Shown piece after piece: positions 45,325-53,747 of a DNA stretch of 64,000 bases. Both the position numbers and the translations under genes were made by a program. Source of the stretch: Lentimicrobium sp. L6 (GTDB taxonomy: Bacteria; Bacteroidota; Bacteroidia; Bacteroidales; UBA12170); NCBI RefSeq assembly GCF_013166655.1, contig NZ_JABKCA010000001.1, forward strand, positions 98,822 through 162,821, read 5' to 3'. The notes beneath the pieces were generated by a model. That model saw only the letters and a list, made by a program, of their open reading frames with translations, was not told where the DNA came from and did no database searches. Every line of letters starts with the position of its first letter. Within the stretch, counting starts at the first letter, position 1.

Positions 45325-46437
45325 ATGGCAAAAAAGGTTCAAAAGTCACAATTTAGGTTTCGGCCCATTTTGTGGGTTAATTATGTTTTCATAGTCTTGT
45401 TGCTGCTGACCAACTTAAGTACAGTGGTGGCACCTGATCTGTTTTGGCCCATTTCTATTCTGGGACTCAGTTTTCCCGTATTACTTATTTTTAACTTCTT
45501 GTTTTTCATCCTCTGGCTTTTGCTTTGGAAGCGCTATATGTTCTATTCGCTTTTAGTCATGCTTATGAGCTATGCCCTTGTTTTAGATCATTTTCAGTTT
45601 TTCAATGAAAGTACAATTGCCGATTCAAAAGCCTCCTCTTTTGCGATCCTCTCCTTTAATGCTCGAAACTTGAGTAATAATAACTTAAGCGTTGGTGATA
45701 AGTCGATTAGAAATGAAATAGCTGGATATGTAGAAAGTCAGAATGCAGATTTGATTTGCTTTCAAGAATTTCAATCTTACCCAACCAAAGGCGTAAATTC
45801 TGTTGAAGATTATAAGAAAAAGCTTCAAAGACCTCATGTTTTTAGTGCTCCATATCTGAAGAAAAACAATCATCAGTTTTTAGACCTTTTGGTGATGTAC
45901 TCTAAGTATACCATCAAGAACTCGAAGACTTTTTATATGGATGGAAAGATTTATGGATTTTATGTGGATCTTGAAATTGAGAATGAGATGATTCGACTGT
46001 TTAACCTTCATTTGGAATCTAATCATTTCAACAAAAATGATTATGATATCTTTAGCGATAAGGAAGTGAATTTAAATCAGAAAAAAAGAAACCAAGTGGT
46101 ATTATTAGTTCAGAAGTTGAAGAAATACAGTGTAAAAAGATCCTATCAAGCTCGAACCATAAGAACAGAAATAGAAGATAGCCCTTATCCTGTAATTGTT
46201 GCTGGTGATTTTAATGATACACCAGCATCCTATATCTATCATCATATTCGACAAGATTTGTTAGATGCTTTTAAGCTAAAAGGGAGCGGTTACTCCAATA
46301 CGTATAATGGTAATCTTCCACCCATGCGAATTGACTTTATGCTTTTCGATCCACAAATGAAAATACATGATTATCAGGTTTTGAAACCTGATTTATCCGA
46401 TCACTATCCAATACTCACTCATTTTACTATTCAATAA
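45325..46437 (+). CDS. Membrane-anchored endonuclease/exonuclease/phosphatase-family protein
   Basis: 370 residues. Three N-terminal membrane helices (about residues 12-95) are followed by an EEP domain: FAILSFNARNLSNNN, the metal-binding Glu in LICFQEFQSYP, FNLHLESNHF, VAGDFNDTPASYIY and the final SDHYPILTHF with the catalytic Asp-His. The hydrolytic domain should face the periplasm. Such proteins may cleave phosphodiesters in lipids or nucleic acids; the substrate is unknown. Its stop overlaps the uvrB start (TAATG), so the two are co-translated. Confidence 0.9.
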   Translation: MAKKVQKSQFRFRPILWVNYVFIVLLLLTNLSTVVAPDLFWPISILGLSFPVLLIFNFLFFILWLLLWKRYMFYSLLVMLMSYALVLDHFQFFNESTIADSKASSFAILSFNARNLSNNNLSVGDKSIRNEIAGYVESQNADLICFQEFQSYPTKGVNSVEDYKKKLQRPHVFSAPYLKKNNHQFLDLLVMYSKYTIKNSKTFYMDGKIYGFYVDLEIENEMIRLFNLHLESNHFNKNDYDIFSDKEVNLNQKKRNQVVLLVQKLKKYSVKRSYQARTIRTEIEDSPYPVIVAGDFNDTPASYIYHHIRQDLLDAFKLKGSGYSNTYNGNLPPMRIDFMLFDPQMKIHDYQVLKPDLSDHYPILTHFTIQ

Positions 46438-48458
46438 TGGAATTTAAACTAACCGCTGCATTTAAACCCACAGGAGATCAACCTGAAGCCATTAAACAAT
46501 TGACCAAGGGAGTGATAGACGAAGAGCCCTATCAGGTTTTATTGGGAGTTACAGGATCTGGAAAAACTTATACTGTTGCCAATGTCATTCAAAATTTGAA
46601 TAGACCAACCTTAATTTTATCACATAATAAAACTTTGGCGGCTCAGTTATATTCAGAGTTTAAGCAATTCTTTCCTGAAAATGCAGTGGAATATTTTGTG
46701 AGTTATTACGATTATTATCAGCCAGAGGCTTTTTTGCCCACTACCAATACGTATATAGAAAAAGATTTGAGTATTAACGATGAAATTGAAAAGCTAAGAT
46801 TGAGTACCACCAGTTCTTTATTGAGTGGCAGACGAGATGTTATCGTAGTAAGTTCTGTATCTTGTATTTATGGTTTGGGGAATCCCGAAGATTTTACAAG
46901 TAATGTGATTGAATTAAGAGTTGGAGATATCATAAATAGAGATGCTTTTTTGAGGAGGTTAGTGGATAGTCTTTACTCTAGAAGTGAGGTGGCTTTCGAG
47001 AGAAGTAATTTTCGAGTAAAAGGGGATACGGTTGATGTTTTTCCGGCATATGCCGATAGAGCCTACCGTATTAGCTTTTGGGGCGATGAGATTGAAGGTT
47101 TGGAAATTATTGATCCTATAAGTGGTTATTCAGAACAAAAGCTTGATGAATTGACTATTTATCCAGCGACCATTTTTGTCACCACAAAAGATAAACTCAA
47201 CGATTCTATAAAAAACATACAGCTAGATTTGGGTAAGCAGATGAGCTTCTTTCAAGAAAACGGTAGTGGACTTGAGGCCAAAAGACTAGAGGATAGAGTA
47301 AGTTATGATGTGGAGATGCTAAAGGAATTAGGCTATTGTTCAGGAATAGAGAACTATTCTCGTTATTTTGATGGCAGGAAACCTGGTTCAAGACCATTTT
47401 GTTTACTCGATTATTTTCCAGATGATTATTTAATGGTGATTGATGAATCTCATGTGACTATTCCCCAGCTGAGAGCCATGTATGGAGGAGACAGATCGAG
47501 AAAGCAAACCCTTGTGGAATATGGTTTTCGTTTACCAAGCGCTATGGACAATAGACCATTGAAGTTCGACGAGTTTGAGAGTTTGGTGAATCAGATGATT
47601 TATGTGAGTGCTACGCCAGCAGATTATGAACTGCAACAATCAGAGGGTGTTATTGTGGAGCAATTGATTCGTCCTACGGGTTTATTAGACCCTCCTATAG
47701 AGATTCGCCCAAGTATGAATCAGATTGATGATTTGCTAGACGAGATTGATAGCATTGTAAAAAAGAATGAGCGAGTTTTGGTCACAACTTTAACCAAGCG
47801 AATGGCTGAGGAGCTCACCAAATACTTGTTAAACCTAAATATCCCAACCTCCTATATTCACTCCGATGTGGATACTTTAGAACGAGTGGAGATTATGCAA
47901 ATGCTAAGAAGAGGAGATATTGATGTATTGGTAGGAGTGAACCTTTTGAGAGAAGGGTTGGACTTGCCGGAAGTGTCTCTCGTAGCCATCCTAGATGCTG
48001 ATAAAGAAGGGTTTTTAAGATCGGAACGTTCCTTAACTCAAACAGCAGGTAGAGCAGCTAGAAATGTGAATTCAAAGGTAATCATGTATGCTGATAAAAT
48101 AACCGAGAGCATGCGGAAAACCATAGAGGAGACTGAGCGCAGGAGAGAGGTTCAGGTAGCCTATAATACCAAGCACGGAATTATTCCAACTCAAATTATT
48201 AAGCCATTGGAAAATGCTTTAGGTAATGTGATGGGTAAGAACTCAGGACCCAATCCGTATTTCGAATCAAATCTAAAAAGTGGAATAGCAGCCGATCCTG
48301 TAATAGAATATATGTCAAAAGATCAATTGAAAAAAGCAATAGCCAAAATCCAAAAAGAAATGAAGAAAGTGGTGAAGGATTTGGATTTCGTGGAAGCTGC
48401 TCGTTTGAGAGATGAAATGATGGTATTAGAAGAAAAGTTAAAAAAAACTGGAGGTTAA
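46437..48458 (+). CDS. uvrB: Excinuclease ABC subunit UvrB
   Basis: 673 residues, full length. Walker A GVTGSGKTYTVANVI (about residues 36-50), the DNA-gripping beta-hairpin YYDYYQPEAFLPTTNTYIEK, DEAD-like VIDESHVTIPQLRAMYGGD, helicase motifs TLTKRMAEEL and VGVNLLREGLDLPEVSLV, QTAGRAARN, and a C-terminal UVR domain (about 630-665) that contacts UvrC. It verifies damage in nucleotide excision repair. Coupled to the upstream EEP gene; an unusual partner. Confidence 0.98.
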   Translation: MEFKLTAAFKPTGDQPEAIKQLTKGVIDEEPYQVLLGVTGSGKTYTVANVIQNLNRPTLILSHNKTLAAQLYSEFKQFFPENAVEYFVSYYDYYQPEAFLPTTNTYIEKDLSINDEIEKLRLSTTSSLLSGRRDVIVVSSVSCIYGLGNPEDFTSNVIELRVGDIINRDAFLRRLVDSLYSRSEVAFERSNFRVKGDTVDVFPAYADRAYRISFWGDEIEGLEIIDPISGYSEQKLDELTIYPATIFVTTKDKLNDSIKNIQLDLGKQMSFFQENGSGLEAKRLEDRVSYDVEMLKELGYCSGIENYSRYFDGRKPGSRPFCLLDYFPDDYLMVIDESHVTIPQLRAMYGGDRSRKQTLVEYGFRLPSAMDNRPLKFDEFESLVNQMIYVSATPADYELQQSEGVIVEQLIRPTGLLDPPIEIRPSMNQIDDLLDEIDSIVKKNERVLVTTLTKRMAEELTKYLLNLNIPTSYIHSDVDTLERVEIMQMLRRGDIDVLVGVNLLREGLDLPEVSLVAILDADKEGFLRSERSLTQTAGRAARNVNSKVIMYADKITESMRKTIEETERRREVQVAYNTKHGIIPTQIIKPLENALGNVMGKNSGPNPYFESNLKSGIAADPVIEYMSKDQLKKAIAKIQKEMKKVVKDLDFVEAARLRDEMMVLEEKLKKTGG

Positions 48459-48480
48459 GTATAAAAAATTAATGTGTTTA

Positions 48481-48549
48481 CCAAGGATATTTGGCGTAAA
48501 TTGGCCATCAAATAATCCTTGGAAAACTGGAAAAAAAAAGATATATTTG
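48481..48549 (+). promoter_or_regulatory. Promoter of the exopolysaccharide locus with overlapping inverted repeat
   Basis: TTG (48519-48521), 20 bp, TATATTTG (48542-48549) is a full promoter. The -33 TTG lies in the right arm of a long inverted repeat: CCAAGGATATTTG (48481-48493) and CAAATAATCCTTGG (48509-48522), 8 bp perfect plus further pairs around one bulge. The repeat may be an operator or a uvrB terminator, but no T-run follows, which favours an operator. Confidence 0.55.
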
Positions 48550-48617
48550 TAATAGACATCAGCAATAATCTAGGAGAATAGAGCTTTTGCTAACAATTAT
48601 TATAAAAACAATTGGGG

Positions 48618-49016
48618 ATGAAAAACAGAATAATTGCAATAGACGATGAGCAAAGCATCCGCTTTATTATCGAGAATACTTTCAAAAAAGACTTTGATAT
48701 TTCTACTTTTAAGAACGGAGAAGAAGCGCTAGTTTCCATGCAGACAGGTGAGATTCCAGATTTAATCATTTGTGATATTGAGATGCCAGTTATGAATGGT
48801 TTCGAATTTATCAAACAAGTAAGAGCCAGTGGCTTTTTTGATGATATACCTTTGCTCATGCTTAGTGGAAAAGAAAACAGTGCCGATAGAATTAATTGTT
48901 TTGATTCGGGCGCTGATGATTATATCATTAAGCCATTTAATCCGAAAGAATTACTGGCACGAGTTAAAAGAAGGATGAAGACTATAGATGTACATACCTC
49001 AAGAAAAGGTCATTAA
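48618..49016 (+). CDS. Single-domain response regulator at the head of the polysaccharide locus
   Basis: 132 residues from the ATG at 48618 (a TTG two codons upstream is less likely). Intact receiver: acidic pair in IIAIDDEQSIRF, phospho-Asp in LIICDIEMPVMNGFE, Ser in LLMLSGKE, and Lys in YIIKPFNPKE. There is no output domain. It is followed 14 bp later by a sugar transferase that itself carries a dead receiver domain, so the two may pair as receiver heterodimers to control polymer initiation; that is inference. Confidence 0.9.
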   Translation: MKNRIIAIDDEQSIRFIIENTFKKDFDISTFKNGEEALVSMQTGEIPDLIICDIEMPVMNGFEFIKQVRASGFFDDIPLLMLSGKENSADRINCFDSGADDYIIKPFNPKELLARVKRRMKTIDVHTSRKGH

Positions 49017-49030
49017 TAACAACCAAAAAC

Positions 49031-50224
49031 ATGACTGAAACTGATAAAAACAAAGGTAGGTTGCTCTATATAGGTAGAAATTCCGAAACCATAGAATATT
49101 TACAATTACAACCAGAGGTCACTTTAATTATTAAAGAGAATGGCCTTGCTGCAATTAATTGGATTAATAATAATATTGATGAGTTTGATAGCCTTGATGC
49201 TATTTTCTGTTCACTCAATATTAAAGGAATGAATGCTTATGGTTTGCATAATCACATGCTATTTCATAATCTACTTAATAAAATTCCTTTTATTGTTATT
49301 GCGAGTAAATTTGAATTTCAGAGTCGAGAAGAGGCTTATGAATCAGGTGTAGATGATTATTATGCCATGCCGTTAGATATTGAAAGCCTGAAAATGCGTA
49401 TCCGCTTTCTAAAAAAGTTTAAAGCATCTCACGATAAGATTAAGCAAGAGATTGCTTTGAAAGATTTTGAGACCCACCCTTATAAGACTCCTTTCATAAA
49501 GAGAAGCTTTGATGTGATTATGAGTGGAGGAGCCATTTTAGCGCTATCTCCTTTGTTAATTGGAGCCATGATAGCTATCAGATTGGAATCAAAAGGGAAA
49601 GTGTTTTATGCAAGTAAACGAGTCGGTGCAAATTTCCATGAGTTTGATTTTTATAAATTCCGATCTATGTATCCTGATGCAGACCAGAGATTAAAAGATG
49701 TTGCACATCTTAATCAATATAAAGAGGAGGATGTTGGAGATGAGTGTCCGAGGTGTAAATCCTTGCCTGCAGGGGTATTTTGTTCTCCAGTATTGAAGAT
49801 GGATGACGGGTCGAATCTTTGTGAATATTTCTATTTGAAGCAAAAGAATGCCAAGGCAGCATTCTTGAAAATTGAAAACGATCCAAGAATTACAAAAGTA
49901 GGTAAGTTCATCAGGAACACAAGTATAGATGAGTTACCTCAACTGATTAACATCCTCAAAGGCGATATGTCGGTTGTTGGAAACAGACCATTACCAGTTG
50001 GTGAAGCAAATGCTATCACCAAGTCGAAATGGGCAAGGAGATTTAAGGCCGCAGCAGGTTTAACTGGGTTGTGGCAAGTAGAGTTAAGAGGTAACGATGG
50101 AGTTATGTCAGAAGAGGAGCGTTTTGAGTTAGATAATACCTATGCTGAGAACAATTCATTCTGGGGCGATATCAACCTTATTTTTAGAACCTTTAAAATC
50201 TTCATACAGCGCGGTAGTGTTTAA
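49031..50224 (+). CDS. Phosphoglycosyl transferase (WcaJ/PglC type) fused to a degenerate receiver domain
   Basis: 397 residues. Residues 1-130 have a receiver-like fold (LLYIGRNSETIEYL, DAIFCSLNIKGMNAYG, FIVIASKFEF, YYAMPLDIESL), but the acidic pair, the phospho-Asp and the Lys are all replaced. Residues 153-397 are a monotopic phosphoglycosyl transferase with a re-entrant membrane helix (DVIMSGGAILALSPLLIGAM), FYKFRSMYPDAD, NTSIDELPQLINILKGDMS and LTGLWQVELRG. Between them lies an insert with four Cys (239, 242, 251, 264), a possible zinc ribbon. The enzyme transfers the first sugar phosphate to undecaprenyl phosphate and so starts the repeat unit. Confidence 0.9.
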   Translation: MTETDKNKGRLLYIGRNSETIEYLQLQPEVTLIIKENGLAAINWINNNIDEFDSLDAIFCSLNIKGMNAYGLHNHMLFHNLLNKIPFIVIASKFEFQSREEAYESGVDDYYAMPLDIESLKMRIRFLKKFKASHDKIKQEIALKDFETHPYKTPFIKRSFDVIMSGGAILALSPLLIGAMIAIRLESKGKVFYASKRVGANFHEFDFYKFRSMYPDADQRLKDVAHLNQYKEEDVGDECPRCKSLPAGVFCSPVLKMDDGSNLCEYFYLKQKNAKAAFLKIENDPRITKVGKFIRNTSIDELPQLINILKGDMSVVGNRPLPVGEANAITKSKWARRFKAAAGLTGLWQVELRGNDGVMSEEERFELDNTYAENNSFWGDINLIFRTFKIFIQRGSV

Positions 50225-50260
50225 TTAACATTGGCTTTTTAATAAGTAGAAGCTAATGAA

Positions 50261-50291
50261 TTGATAGGTATAAATACAATGTGTAGATTTG
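50261..50291 (+). promoter_or_regulatory. Internal promoter before the TolC-like gene
   Basis: TTG (50261-50263), 20 bp, TAGATTTG (50284-50291), 29 bp before the ATG at 50321. It could express the export genes separately from the initiation genes. Confidence 0.55.
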
Positions 50292-50320
50292 TTAGGAAGG
50301 AATTTAAAACATAGTTATCC

Positions 50321-51121
50321 ATGGAATATTCTAATATATCATCATACATCAAAGGCATTCTGAAAATCGGAATGCTTTATGTTTGTTTACTCCCCTTAGT
50401 TTTATTAGGTCAAGGAACTGGTGAAGCTGTAAACTTAGGTGAAGATGGTATTAATCCATTGACAGATGATATCACAAAAAAAATACCAACTTTAGAGGTG
50501 TTGATTGATTCGGCAATCTATAATTCTCATAAGTTAAAGTACTGGGATAAAGAAATTTCAATATCGGAATATGAACTGAAATCCACAAAAAGAGAATGGT
50601 CTAATTTTGTTTATTTGAATGGTGAGGTTAAAGAGGGGAGTTGGACAAGTTTGGTTTTTATTGAAGATCAGTTGGGGAATGAAGTAGGAACTTTAGGAAC
50701 TACAAATCAAACTAGATATTCTGTTGGGGTATCCATGAGACTTCCAGTTTATAATGTTTTAGATTATGGAAACAGAGCGAAATTGGCTAAGATGAAGATT
50801 GAAAGTAATATGGAGAAAAAGCTTGACGATCAAAAAACAATTCGTGCAGAAGTGATTAATTTATACAATGAGCTTATTATTCAGCAGAATATGCTGAAAT
50901 TAGATATTGATAATATTGACTTTTCAACCTTAACATCAGAAATGGCTCAAAGGGAATTTCAAGATGGAAAGATAAGTTTGGCTGATATGTCACGAGTTCA
51001 AGATAATCTGGCAAGAGCTAGATATCGCTACGTAAGAACAAAAATTGGATTTATAAATGCATATGTCATGTTGCAAGAGATAACAGGCATAAAGTTTGCA
51101 GAACTAAATAACTGGGAATAA
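50321..51121 (+). CDS. Half-length TolC-family outer-membrane efflux protein
   Basis: 266 residues, compared with about 430-480 for TolC-type proteins. Signal peptide (to about residue 32, LLPLVLLGQG), then one OEP repeat: helices IDSAIYNSHKLKYWDKEIS, a beta-hairpin-like stretch (FVYLNGEVKEGSW to RYSVGVSMRLPVY) and helices with AEVINLYNELIIQQN and GKISLADMSRVQDNLARARY, ending MLQEITGIKF. A normal protomer has two such repeats. The ATG at 50321 and the 1-base stop/start overlap with the next gene (TAATG) show this is its natural length, so it may assemble with twice the usual number of subunits. Confidence 0.85.
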   Translation: MEYSNISSYIKGILKIGMLYVCLLPLVLLGQGTGEAVNLGEDGINPLTDDITKKIPTLEVLIDSAIYNSHKLKYWDKEISISEYELKSTKREWSNFVYLNGEVKEGSWTSLVFIEDQLGNEVGTLGTTNQTRYSVGVSMRLPVYNVLDYGNRAKLAKMKIESNMEKKLDDQKTIRAEVINLYNELIIQQNMLKLDIDNIDFSTLTSEMAQREFQDGKISLADMSRVQDNLARARYRYVRTKIGFINAYVMLQEITGIKFAELNNWE

Positions 51122-53697
51122 TGACTATTATTCAATTTCTTAAATTACTAAAGAAGAATATATTAATTCTTTTGATGGTGCCAACAATTTTGGCTTCATT
51201 GGTGTTTTATGCAACAAGAAATGAGGTCAAAAACTATTCTTCCAATGCAACTGTATATACTGGAGTTGGTAGTGGTTTATCAATTGATAATCCGAATTCA
51301 TCTCGATTGGATTATTTTGGTTCAAAGATGGAATTTGATAATATACTTAATTTATTTAAAGCCAGAGAAACACAAAAGGACGTACTGATTCGCTTATTTG
51401 CACAAGGGTTAATCCTAGATTCTTGGGATCCTCAATTTATCTCACGAGTAAATTACAAGAAACTTCATGATAAAACCCCTCAGTATATTAAAGATTTGGT
51501 TAGGAAAAATCATGATACGGCAAGTATAAAAATAAACAATGCACCTCTAGTGATGATCGATACAAGCTTGTATGAAAATAAGAGTGTTGCGTATAAGAAC
51601 TTATATTATAGTGTTGAACAAGGGGATGACTTACTCTCTGTTTCTGAAAGTCATTCTGTTCTGGTTAGTGAATTAATGGATTGGAATAGACTCACTAAAG
51701 TTAAACTTGATGTGGGACAAAGAATTATTGTTGAGAAAACCCCCATGCTAATTTTTGAAGATAGAACAGGGGTAATGGATACAACTAAATTATTTATTCC
51801 TGATACTTCCTTTTTTATTAGAGCAAATATTGATGAAGTTGAATTTGAAGCAAGTGTTCAACGTTTAAAAGATTATGGGGAGCAAAATGACACCAATTAT
51901 ATTTACAAGCTATTGAATTATACACATCCATTTTATAGTTATAAGGCTATGAAAGGGGTTACCGTTAAGCGAATACAAGGTAGTGGATTGGTAGAAGTGG
52001 GTTTTAAAACAAGTGATCCTGGTTTATGTCAGCAGACCATTATGTTGTTAATCAATGCTTTTGAAAATAATTATAGTTTATTATTTGAGAATCAAAGTGA
52101 CCATATCATCTCTTATTTTGAGAAAAGGGTTGCTGAATCTTCTGCTAATCTTCAAGCAGCTGAAAATAGGCTATTATTGTTCAATCAGGATAATAATATT
52201 ATCAATTATTACGAGCAAACACGTCATATCTCTGAACAAAAAGAGCAATTAGATTCTAGGTATTATGATGTAAAGATGAAATTTACTGCTGCTGATTCAG
52301 TACTTCGGCAATTAGAAAAACAACTTGAATCTCAGCGGGGTGTTTCAATGTATAATGCTAAATTATTAGAGTACAGAAATCGATTATCAGAAATAACTTA
52401 TCAAATTGCCATAAATGAGTTAAATGATTCCAAAGATCCAAAAGCTGTTTCTGCCATTAAAGATTTGCAAGCAGAATCATCTGATCTAAAGCATAAGATT
52501 AAAGAGGATATTAATTCTGTTTTTGGATTACAGTTTTCTCCAGAAGGAGTTAAAAGTGATGATATTCTAACTAATTGGTTATTGAAAACCATAGAGTATG
52601 AGGAAAGTAAAGCTAAATTGGCAGCATTATATGAAAGGAAAAAAGAGTTCCAGAAAACCTATGAAACCTTTGCACCACTGGGTGCCCAGCTTTCAAGAAT
52701 AGAAAGAGAGATAGATGTTTATGAGCAGCAATACCTTTCATTATTACATAGTCTAAATCAAGCTAAACTAAAGCAACAGAACTTAGCATTTAAGAGTAAT
52801 ATTAAAATAGTAGATCCTCCATATTTTCCTTTAAACCCTGAAGGATCTAAAAGAAAACTATTTATTGTCGCGGCTGGTTTGGTTGGTTTTATCATGGTAT
52901 TGTTTTCTATTTTAGTTTTGGAGTATTTCGATGATACTGTGAAAACCCCAAAAAGAGCTTCCAAGCTCACTGGTTTGCCATTATTCAGTGCATATCCCAA
53001 AATAGTTAAGAAAAAGAAGGGGATTAATTATGAGTATATCCAAAACCGACTTTTAGAATTAGGAGCTCAGAATCTGATTAAAATAAAGGATGAACATAGC
53101 CTAAATGATAAAGTAGGACCAATAAAGATAGTTCTGTTTAGTACATTGATGACAGATGGAAAATCATTAATTGCGGATAGGTTTTCTGAGGTTTTACGAG
53201 AGTTTGATTATACAGTACTTAATTTAAACTATCATTTACCTACTTATCAAGCTGAATTTATTCATAAGACAAGTGAGAATGAGTTAAACAAGACTTATAA
53301 AGTTGGAAAAGGGTTCTTTGGCGTAAAATCATTTTCTGAATTAATAGAGCATGTAGAATTTGAAAACAGTAATCTTGATCATTCAAAATTAGATTATATT
53401 ATTTTAGAACTTCCATCAATTATTAATCATGCCTACTCGCCTGAACTGGTTAGAGATGCTGATATTGGGTTGATGCTTGTAAGAGCAAATAGAACTTGGC
53501 AAGGAGCCGATGTAAATGCTTTGGAATCGATACGAGAATTCTTGAAAATTAAACCCTATGTATTTTTAAATGGTGCAAATCCAGAATTCCTACAAGATTT
53601 AATAGGGGAGATTCCTCGTAAGCGTTCAAGAATTAGACGAATGCTAAAAAAAGCAATTAGATTGCAGTTTTTCGAAAGAAATCAAATAAAAAAGTAG
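51121..53697 (+). CDS. Polysaccharide co-polymerase (Wzz/Wzc-like) with LysM-like domain and degenerate BY-kinase domain
   Basis: 858 residues. Membrane helix 1 (about 12-31), a periplasmic part, a LysM-like segment at 162-206 (YSVEQGDDLLSVSE and LTKVKLDVGQRIIVEK), a long coiled coil (about 345-560), and the Pro-rich PPYFPLNPEGS before membrane helix 2 (about 579-600). The cytoplasmic part (640-858) aligns with bacterial tyrosine kinases, but the Walker A is reduced to TLMTDGKSL, Walker B reads YIILELPSI without its Asp, and no Tyr cluster ends the protein. It probably controls chain length and links flippase/polymerase to the outer-membrane protein. Confidence 0.87.
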   Translation: MTIIQFLKLLKKNILILLMVPTILASLVFYATRNEVKNYSSNATVYTGVGSGLSIDNPNSSRLDYFGSKMEFDNILNLFKARETQKDVLIRLFAQGLILDSWDPQFISRVNYKKLHDKTPQYIKDLVRKNHDTASIKINNAPLVMIDTSLYENKSVAYKNLYYSVEQGDDLLSVSESHSVLVSELMDWNRLTKVKLDVGQRIIVEKTPMLIFEDRTGVMDTTKLFIPDTSFFIRANIDEVEFEASVQRLKDYGEQNDTNYIYKLLNYTHPFYSYKAMKGVTVKRIQGSGLVEVGFKTSDPGLCQQTIMLLINAFENNYSLLFENQSDHIISYFEKRVAESSANLQAAENRLLLFNQDNNIINYYEQTRHISEQKEQLDSRYYDVKMKFTAADSVLRQLEKQLESQRGVSMYNAKLLEYRNRLSEITYQIAINELNDSKDPKAVSAIKDLQAESSDLKHKIKEDINSVFGLQFSPEGVKSDDILTNWLLKTIEYEESKAKLAALYERKKEFQKTYETFAPLGAQLSRIEREIDVYEQQYLSLLHSLNQAKLKQQNLAFKSNIKIVDPPYFPLNPEGSKRKLFIVAAGLVGFIMVLFSILVLEYFDDTVKTPKRASKLTGLPLFSAYPKIVKKKKGINYEYIQNRLLELGAQNLIKIKDEHSLNDKVGPIKIVLFSTLMTDGKSLIADRFSEVLREFDYTVLNLNYHLPTYQAEFIHKTSENELNKTYKVGKGFFGVKSFSELIEHVEFENSNLDHSKLDYIILELPSIINHAYSPELVRDADIGLMLVRANRTWQGADVNALESIREFLKIKPYVFLNGANPEFLQDLIGEIPRKRSRIRRMLKKAIRLQFFERNQIKK

Positions 53698-53747
53698 ATC
53701 CAATATACTGTAGATGGATTATTGATTATCATAAGTAAATATAAACC

